From: Portulaca oleracea
Taxonomy: Eukaryota > Streptophyta > Magnoliopsida > Caryophyllales > Portulacaceae
Length of the DNA: 64,000 nt
Assembly (NCBI GenBank): GCA_029582165.1
Contig: CM055872.1
Location: forward strand, 6,045,582 to 6,109,581
Direction of reading: 5' to 3'
The position numbers were made by a program, and so were the translations under genes. The notes beneath the pieces were generated by a model. That model searched no databases, was not told the origin of the DNA, and saw only the letters and a list, made by a program, of their open reading frames with translations. The stretch's first letter is position 1. Each line of letters begins with the position of its first letter. Positions 56,518 through 64,000 of this stretch are shown here, piece by piece.

Positions 56518-56688
56518 TGACCTTGTTTTTTGAATTGGATAAAATGAGGATTGAATTGGATTGGATAAGTTATGATATTTTTTTGAGAATTTGTATTTTT
56601 AGAGATGATATTTTTTTGGGGAATTATCTAATGTTTGGATTGGATTTGATTGCATTGGAAAGAATTACCAATCCAAAAAACAGGGCCA
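56518..56688. mobile_element. Small MITE (about 170 bp)
   Basis: GACCTTGTTTTTTGAATTGG at the left and, reversed, GGCCCTGTTTTTTGGATTGG at the right form a 20-bp inverted repeat with few mismatches. The duplication is unclear (TAT on both sides is possible). Body repeats ATTGGATTGG. Confidence 0.65.
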
Positions 56689-58949
56689 TATGTTTCCATT
56701 TATGATTTGCTTTTGATTTTATCTAGGTTTCAATATTATATTTCTCTTACCTTTAAAAAAGAAATAAATTGAGAGATGGTGACTATGGTTTTGTGGCCTT
56801 TGTTTCCTTAGCACCCAGAAGAAGATTTTAGTCAAATCATCAAATTATGCATGGGACCAGCCATGTGAGTCTTTATGTGTAAGACTGTTGTATACAGCAA
56901 TTTTAATGGCTTTTAGCACTTCCATTTCGACAAGATTGTGCTATAACCTAACTCGACAAGGAAATATTCTCATCAAGGTGGCAACTCATAAAAAAGAAAT
57001 GTTCTCATCAAAGTCATAAGTTGATCCTACAATTTACTATTTGGATATTCGATGTTGAAACTAGGGATGTAATTAAACGAACCAAATTGAGGTTAGCCTG
57101 CTCATAATCCTAATGTAGATTATAAATTGAATACTAAATGTGGATCATAAACATTTATGATTGATATGTTGAAAAGAAGCATTTATCTTCGGCTTAAACC
57201 AAACTTGAGACAGCCCGACCTCAAATAAATTTGTTGATTTAAATTTGTTGATTCAAATAAATTTCTTTGAAATAAATTATCTCTAAATATTATAATTTGT
57301 TCAATATATATAAATATGCAATCATCTTCTTGTAATGCTAGATTATGAAAAATGTTTTAACTTAAATTAGAGAAATAATATATGATGAAATTGTGCTTGA
57401 AATTCCAAAATTCGATTCAAAAGTGATAAATTCCAATAGAATTGACTTAATTAAAAAAAATAGATCAAATGGGCGGGTCAAGTTTAACTCGCTAATGTGT
57501 GAGTTTACATGTTCGGTTTATTTTGATGATGTGTCTAGAAAATCTTATCAAAACCCAAAATTTTCGAACGAGCTTAGGCATTAGGTCAAAAATTGACAAC
57601 TGTAATCCCAAGTGTTGATTAGATGGTTAAAGGCAACATTTTTCTAACCATAAAAAAGAGTCAATTAAACCATTAAAAAGCAAGCATAAAGTTCTTTTTA
57701 ATTGAATGGTGATATTATAGGAACAAAATAAACCACTTGAGCAAACCACCTTTAATGTTGAGGCAACATTGTAAAAGTAAAATAGAATTATAATGGTCAC
57801 CATTGAATTGAATGGGAACATTTGAGAGTGCAAAGTTAGGGCAAATTCCCCAATCAAATCAAACTAAATCCTCATTACTCAACATCCAAAACCTAAAATA
57901 TATATAATGCTCCCCCAACATAAAAGCCATCCCATCTTACATGGTTGTCCACAAAAACCCATCACCTCAAAGATATTATTTTAGGGCATATATCCCATTC
58001 CCATCTTTGGCATGCTCATCTTTTTCTCTCTCATCATTCTTTTGGTGGGTTTCTTTCTTTTAACTTTGTAAATAGGTGCCCTAGATATAGCTAAGGAAAG
58101 GACCTAATGACCTATATATTGCATTAGGTGCTGTTTGCTAGGGCTAAATTAGCTTGGTTTATAGGCAATAGGGTAGCCCTAAACTTGGGGGGCATAACCT
58201 AATTGATTAAGGGGTCAGATGTCCCACAGTTGGTCATGGATTGAGGTGACTAAACCCACTTCTTTGTGTCCCTGTAAATGAGGGAAACAAATATTCAGGA
58301 TTAGATATGTTCACCTGCATATTTGGAAACAAACAAATAATATAGTAGCCATTTTTTATGTTGTGTCAATCCAACAAATGTTCCACTCTAGATCATCATG
58401 GGTGAAAAGAATATGTAAGAATGCTGAACAAATTGTCTGGTTGGAAGAATTTGATGTAGTTGTACGTACAACTTTTTTGTTTGAATTTTAGAAGTATTGA
58501 TTGGAAAATTTGACACTATTATTCTCATTTGAATTATTCGGTCAAAAAATATATGTAAAAAAATTTAGATACTGAACAATAATGTCTTCGTCAAACTTAA
58601 ATGATCACGAATTCTAATTTTTGTCAAACTTTGTATGATCATTTCATGTATATCTCATGCAAGCTAAGGGTGATTTAGGAATCAGTGTAGGCCAAGCTCT
58701 ATTTAAATTAATATAATTTTTCAATTTTTGACCAGAATGAAAGCTCCATATGAAAGCTCCATTTGCGAAAAAAAAAGTCGACCTAGCTTGATGACTATGT
58801 TGTTCAATTGGAAATACATTTTTAAAAATTTCTTTTAGATCAATTGAAGATTTGCTGCCCGAAAAAAATTGCCTTAGCTCCTTTTTTCTTCATTCATCTC
58901 CTCTGTTGTTGTTTCATTGGGAATTTGGGATCGATAGAGGCTGTCGTTC
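56689..58949. other. Intergenic DNA, no gene seen
   Basis: About 2.3 kb without a supported gene. I looked for conserved miRNA hairpins and found none. Confidence 0.35.
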
Positions 58950-59850
58950 GTCTTATCCTTCCTTCTTCATATCTTCGTTCTTATTCATCTTTGCATCTCG
59001 TTGTTCTTATCATCACACTTCCATCTCCATGAGTTGAAATACCATAAGATTGACAACGAAAAAAATAGAGCACCTGTAACCTTAGGTTTACAGTACTCAT
59101 GTGATCCATGGTTGTCATTAAGTGTAAACCATGGATTACAAAAGTGTAAAGCTAAGGATACTAGTGCTCTGTTTTTTAGTCGTCTTATAGTGTTTCAAAA
59201 CTCTGACCAATCTATTCTTTCATGTTGTAGTTTAAATGGATGTTACCCTCCTTGTGCTTGTGTTGAACTTCATAGTGTCAAATGTTTCCATTCATGTTTT
59301 TAGTTGTCTTATGGTAACATCCATTTAAACTACAACATGAAATAATAGATTAGCCGAAACGCCATAAGACAACTAAAATACATAGCACATGTATCCTTAG
59401 GTTTACATTTCTGTAATCCATGGTAGTCGTTAAATGTAAACCATGGTTATCGTCATGTGCAATTCATGGTCTCCTCCAATAATTATTGACTACATATAAG
59501 TGAGACATGAATGGAAACATTTGACAATATGAAGTTCAATACAAGCACAAGGAGGGTAACATCCATTTAACGTAAAACATGAAATAACAGATTGGATAGT
59601 GTTTTGAAACACCATAAGACAACTAAAAAAGCAAAGCACCTATATGGCTGTATCCATATGTTTACAAACAACCATGGATTATAGTCATGTAAACCTAAGG
59701 ATACATGTGCTCTGTTTTTTTGTTGTCGATCTAATGACATTTCAACTCATGGAGATGAAAGTGCGATGATAAGAACAATGAGATGCATTATGTAGAGATG
59801 AAGGAGAAAAAAAGATATGAAGAAGAAAATCTCAGCAGGGCTTTTGAAAA
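58950..59850. repeat. Large foldback, about 0.4-kb arms with internal repeats
   Basis: The left arm (from TTCTTCATATCTTCGTTC through CATCTCCATGAGTTGAAAT and AGAGCACCTGTAACCTTAGG) pairs with the right arm (reversed: CATCTCCATGAGTTGAAATG, AGAGCACATGTATCCTTAGG). A second, inner pair lies within it: TTTCATGTTGTAGTTTAAAT at 59218 and ATTTAAACTACAACATGAAA at 59323. The motif CCTTAGGTTTACA plus ATCCATGGTTGTC recurs about four times in both orientations. No ORF, terminal duplication or known family identified. Confidence 0.8.
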
Positions 59851-60720
59851 TGGTTGAAATCCCTAAACGTTAAACATCAATATTGTAAATCACCTACCCT
59901 CTTTCGATCTATGTAGGCAAACATTTTTCTCAATCCACTTCTTTTTCCAGCAACATTGAAAAAAAAAAAATCTCCTGCCACTTGTACAACCAACTCATCC
60001 GCCAGGGTCCACCTTCTTTTTTTAGCAAATTAGGAACTCATGGTCATGAGGCATTTCTTGGTTAATTGTGCTCAAGGGCCATCCTTCATGATAAAAAATC
60101 CTTTAAAAAAATAGTATTGAGAATGATAATTGCATTTGAAATAACAAAACCGAAATTAAATAATCTAATTTTCATTTTGAATCACTGGACATAATATTTA
60201 CTTGAAACTAAATTTTCTAAATTATAAGTGGAGACCATGGTTCTCCACTTCTCTTTTGAGTGGCCTGGGCCTTCGAAGCCCAATAAGTTATCGGTATGTA
60301 CTCAAGTTTTGAGTGGACTGGACAATGGCAGCCCAATAAATTCTTATTGAGATGACTAATTAAGTCTCCAATTGTCTTTATTGAAAAACTTGTGCCAAAA
60401 ATGTCTAATGGGCCCATCATTACTTGGGCCGTTTGTTTAAATAAGTAATTTTAAGTACCTGTCAATTCGGGCAGACATGTCGATTTTGGGTTGGGTACGG
60501 AACAAGTCAATTTCAGGTTTATTTGTGTTTTAGGTTTGAATTTTTTTTGGCTTAACTTTAAATTTTTGGGCAAGTTTGGGCCGATTTTCTAATCAAGTCA
60601 GATTCTGCCAACAAATCGCTACTCTTTTTATTTTTTTTTCATGTTGGATGATTTAGTAAAATACCCATCATTGCTTGAAAAACTAATTTTACTGAACATA
60701 TTTTATTATTTTTTGGTGTG
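59851..60720. other. Intergenic DNA, nothing recognised
   Basis: No supported feature. Confidence 0.35.
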
Positions 60721-61011
60721 TAGCACTGACAAAAGTTTATTCGAACCCCGAAAATTTGGATTTGGTCATAAATTTTTCATTCCGATTTTGATATTAATCG
60801 AATAATTGAACTTAATGTTTTTCTTTTTTCGATTGTCCAAACCTAAATTTTCGTATTTAATTCCATATTCGAATGGTCCGAAATGATCCCACCCAAAAAC
60901 ATTGGGTTCGAAAATCAAATTTTTTTAATCTAAATTTTTAATTAAAATTTTGACATGAATCAAATATGACCGACCCAAATTTAATTCAGATCCAATTTTT
61001 TGCGAGCGCCA
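60721..61011. mobile_element. hAT-like MITE, family of 29.7 kb
   Basis: Left end TAGCACTGACAAAAG, reversed right end TGGCGCTCGCAAAAAATTGG. The body shares CGAATTTTGATATTAATCG-type and AAAATTTTGACAT segments with 29700-29996. Flanking 8-mers TTGGTGTG and TGGAGGTG match at 5 of 8. Confidence 0.55.
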
Positions 61012-61529
61012 TGGAGGTGATGCAATGATGTGCCATGAAGTTTCATTTGACAAACAATATATTGACAATAGCATAAGTTGTTCAGTAGATACAAGTAGTC
61101 AAATCAGATTGATTTATGGGTCCAGTTGAGTTTATGAATCTGATTATTGAGTTTGAGTCGACCAACGACCTAACTCAATTTCTTTCAATTGATTAAGACG
61201 GGCCTAATCGTACTATTATGGACCCATATATCCATCCATAAACCATATTGTCACTATCTTCGTCTCATTATTTATTATTATTATTATTGAAAATGAATCA
61301 AGAAACATAGAGTATCCCAATATCCTGAATTCGATTGGGATCAAATGAGATAACTAGAGAGAAACATAATCTGTGTAATTGTAATCTTCTTATTACTATT
61401 GCATCTACTCCGTGATTGTTTTCCCGCTTTGGTTTTTCCACGTTAAACCTTTGGTGTCAATTCTATGATTTCTTTTCCGCCATTATTTCCTATTGTTTGT
61501 GGTTGCGTGATTGTTCTTCGATCCTAACA
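61012..61529. other. Intergenic DNA, nothing recognised
   Basis: A short (ATT)n patch near 61273. No gene signal. Confidence 0.35.
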
Positions 61530-61587
61530 ATAAGTAGTCATTTCAATCCTCTTAAGTCACACTTAACCATATACCTCGAGTGTTACA
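61530..61587 (-). mobile_element. Inverted start of a Cassandra LTR
   Basis: Reversed, this reads TGTAACACTCGAGGTATATG, then GTTAAGTGTGACTTAAGAGG and ATTGAAATGACTACTTAT, matching the first about 58 bases of the 53.6-kb and 61.9-kb Cassandra LTRs. It directly abuts plus-strand Cassandra sequence, so the 5' end of this LTR is inverted. Confidence 0.8.
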
Positions 61588-62098
61588 TCCTCAGTTAAGC
61601 ATGTTTGGCTGAGAGTAATCTCATGATGGGTGACCTCTCCCAAGTAGCGTGTGCGTGAGGACAAAGCACGATGAAAGGACCCGTGGTGATTTGTGGGGCC
61701 AATCATCGCTCTTTGAAGCAGTTCTCGATAATGTCCGTGACCCGGGAAGGGTCGGAGCGTAACAGATGGGATCAGATTCGACCCGCGACCGTGAGTTGCA
61801 CTGGTGGACAGGAGATCCATGGGCAGTCATCTAACGGGTCATAGATTCTATATTGGATTGAGGCATAAAGGGGACATTATGCACTTAAGTGGGGGTGATT
61901 GTAAGACTCCGGATATATGGTTAAGTGTCGCTTAAGATGATCGAAATGACTACTTATATTACCAAGGTGAACCGTTCTTTTACGAAGCTCATTTGTTGGG
62001 AACTCCTTAGTTAAGCATGCTTAGCTGGGAACAGTCTCAGGATGAGTGACCTCCTAGGAAGTTTTCTCAGGTAGTGTGTAAGTAAGGGCAAAGCATGC
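61588..62098 (+). mobile_element. Cassandra TRIM with both LTRs (both incomplete)
   Basis: 5' LTR part 61588-61764 with 5S-like CAGTTAAGCATGTTTGGCTG and ATGATGGGTGACCTC, ending GCGTAACA. Degenerate primer site TGGGATCAGATTCGAC at 61767-61782 (consensus TGGTATCAGAGC). Internal region about 135 bp, polypurine AAGTGGGGGTGA at 61888-61899. The 3' LTR starts TGTAAGACTCCGGATATATG at 61900 and is cut at 62098 by another LTR element. There is no coding capacity, as usual for Cassandra. Confidence 0.88.
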
Positions 62099-64000
62099 TG
62101 TAGACGCTAAATTTTGTCGTAGTTCAGCTTGTAATTATGTAATTTATTTTGAGCATTTTTATTTTTATTTAGGATTAAATGCCAAGTATTCTTGAAATGC
62201 ATAAATGATGAAAAAAACCAACAAAACACCCAAATAAATGTTCATCCACAAATAAAGCCTTTCACATTAACCCATGTCCATTTCTAGCCCTTTCGAGTAC
62301 AAATATTCCAAAAACCCAACCATTTTGTTCATGTACCCGAACATTTTCTTTAAATTACCAACTTTCACTGACCTCCACGGGTTTCCTAATTTTGGGAGCT
62401 AAAAGTACTCATTACTAGGGCTGTTCATATTTCGGTCCAGACCGGTTAGCCCAAAAAAAACCGGACCAAACCCAGACCGGATGGTAACCGGTCTGGTCTT
62501 CGGTCCAACTATTTTTAGTTTTCGGGTTTCGGTCCGGGTCGGTCTAAACCCAGTAAAAACCTGGACCGAACCGGAAACCCAATTATTATAAAATTTAAAT
62601 TTAAATTTTGATAACTGTGTCAGCACTCAGTTGTGATTCCCATAAAAATCACATCTATCATGTATATTATATCCTAAAAAAATTATTCTATTTCCTAAAT
62701 CTAATGATCCTTTTGAATCCTAAATTAGTATAATTCACGTAAATGGAAACCAGTGACTAAATTTTGGTAAAACTTTAATATCATTGTCAACTTTTTCAAC
62801 TTTTAATATTATATATCATAATTTTTTAAATTTTAATAATTCATTATTTTCTAAAATTTTCTAACATAAACAATAACACACAATGCCAAAAAAATGTGCT
62901 TCCTAACAATAGACATACATAATTATTTAATTAATCTATTTACAAATTTTAACATAAAAATTTCAAAAAGATCTCAATCGGTCCAAACCGGTCTGGGTTG
63001 GTCCGGTCCAAATGCACATCAGGTTGGTCTCGGTTGGGACCGGTTGTTTTCGGTCCGGTCTTTGGTCCAACTTTTTTGCTATTTCGGGTTTCGGTCCAGT
63101 CCAGTCTGGTCCGGGTTTGACCCATTGAACACCCTTACTCATTACAAGCTTTCCAACGACACTTGAATCAAGTTAATCGGAGGTCAGATGAGAAAGTTAT
63201 GGTCGTTTGAAGTGGGTCACCTCAAAATAACTCAACATGCTGATCCGCATGGCCCGCTTCCTTTCATTCCAACATACTGGGTCTTTTGCTGATAAGAATG
63301 GTCCAGTTGACCCTCTTATTCCTTGACCCTAGTTTCATCACTCCATTTCCCCTATAAATACAACCTCACTCCCATCATTTTTCTTTACGCCGAATCACTT
63401 AGGAGTATTGAGACTAGGTGATTTCTTCTTCCTATTCTCCCTCTCTTCTTCTCCTACTCTTTCCTTCATCATTTGCATACATCTATACTTGGCGTATTTA
63501 TTTATTTTTTTCATTTTTATTTTCTTGTAATCAATTATATTGTTGTAATCCTGATGTTAAAAATCAATTAAGACTAATTTGAACCGGATTACTTGAAAAG
63601 TTAAGTTTAATTTCATTCTTTATTTATTGGGAAATTTCAAATGGTAGGCATTAATTATTGAGTATTCCAAATTTTCAACACAATTTTTACATATTCCCAA
63701 TGGTCGGCTTGATAACAAAAATATTCCACCCCGTAGGCATGGTTTGAAACTGCCGTTAGTAATAACCAAAAGAAAAAAGAAATGGTGTTTTCGGAATTGA
63801 CAACTACACTCAGAACCACGACCATCTACTCCCCTGAAACACAATGTCCAACTTCTACCTTAACTAGAGTGACTGCCATCGTTTGCTATCTCCGACAGCT
63901 GCTCCCATGTCCTCCCCTGAAATACCAAGTGTCCAAGTCTAGTTTCTGCCCTAATGGTGTACAAGAGTCTGTTGACACACTAACCTTGGCGCTGAGGCAA
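62099..64000 (+). mobile_element. Tat/Ogre-like LTR, running off the right edge
   Basis: TGTAGACGCTAAATTTTGTCG resembles the LTR start at 13042 (TGTAGGCACCGGATTTTGT). It begins exactly where the Cassandra 3' LTR breaks off. A TATA-like CCTATAAATACAACC at 63351-63365 followed by a CT-rich leader (63420-63480) fits an LTR promoter. No LTR end is reached. A hAT-type MITE sits inside it. Confidence 0.65.
62416..63137. mobile_element. hAT-type MITE (722 bp)
   Basis: Left end TAGGGCTGTTCATATTTCGG, reversed right end TAAGGGTGTTCAATGGGTCA, flanked by the perfect 8-bp duplication CTCATTAC (62408-62415 and 63138-63145). Both ends carry repeated CGGTCCGGTC / GACCGGACC text around an AT-rich core. No coding capacity. 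It inserted in the Tat/Ogre-like LTR. Confidence 0.9.

Noticed and set aside
58844..59303. Overlapping plus-strand ORFs of 61-100 residues
   Set aside because: They lie in the arms of the foldback and do not resemble a protein; base pairing explains the conserved sequence better.
1..64000. CRISPR arrays, operons, bacterial or organellar genes
   Set aside because: Nothing of this kind was seen; gene structure and repeats are those of a plant nuclear genome.

Overview
The window is nuclear DNA of a flowering plant, almost certainly a eudicot. It is AT-rich and repeat-rich, and one host gene is clearly recognisable. The plant assignment rests on an APETALA2-class gene with a miR172 target site, Cassandra TRIM elements carrying 5S rRNA-like sequence, Tat/Ogre-like LTR elements with a tRNA-Arg type primer site, and many plant MITEs (PIF/Harbinger, hAT, Stowaway, Mutator, CACTA). 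Species cannot be named from the sequence alone.

The gene: an euAP2 transcription factor at 33375-36460 (+), ten coding exons, 528 codons. It has two AP2 domains, an EAR repression motif and a miR172 site in the last exon. Its 5' flank holds GA repeats and older MITEs. A 152-bp 5'-truncated LINE copy with a target-site duplication lies about 0.5 kb past the stop.

Left part (1-12.6 kb): mostly featureless AT-rich DNA, a diverged tandem duplication interrupted by a Mutator-type MITE (2.2-3.7 kb), a long TA microsatellite, and degraded MITEs. From 12.6 to 17.7 kb there is a three-layer nest. An unrecognised ORF with a poly(A)-like tail is split by a Tourist-like MITE, which is itself split by a 4.1-kb Tat/Ogre-like LTR retrotransposon that keeps gag but has lost nearly all of pol.

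Middle (17.8-32 kb): a dense cluster of MITEs with readable target-site duplications. It is followed by a decayed RTE-type LINE (minus strand) split by a TRIM-like element and by a 3.57-kb solo LTR with a perfect CCTGC duplication. Further on are a copia-like solo LTR inside a hAT-type MITE and several small foldbacks.

Right part (37-64 kb): Stowaway MITEs, SINEs (one with a perfect 17-bp duplication), an RNase H-like remnant, a gypsy gag-protease remnant and three Cassandra loci. A non-autonomous CACTA element contains a Cassandra solo LTR and itself splits one arm of a long inverted repeat. There is a roughly 0.9-kb foldback at 58.95-59.85 kb. A Tat/Ogre-like LTR inserted in Cassandra runs off the right edge.

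Apart from AP2, everything recognisable is mobile-element sequence or its debris. Element boundaries were read by eye from terminal repeats and target-site duplications. Family names for short non-autonomous elements rest mainly on terminal sequence and duplication length.
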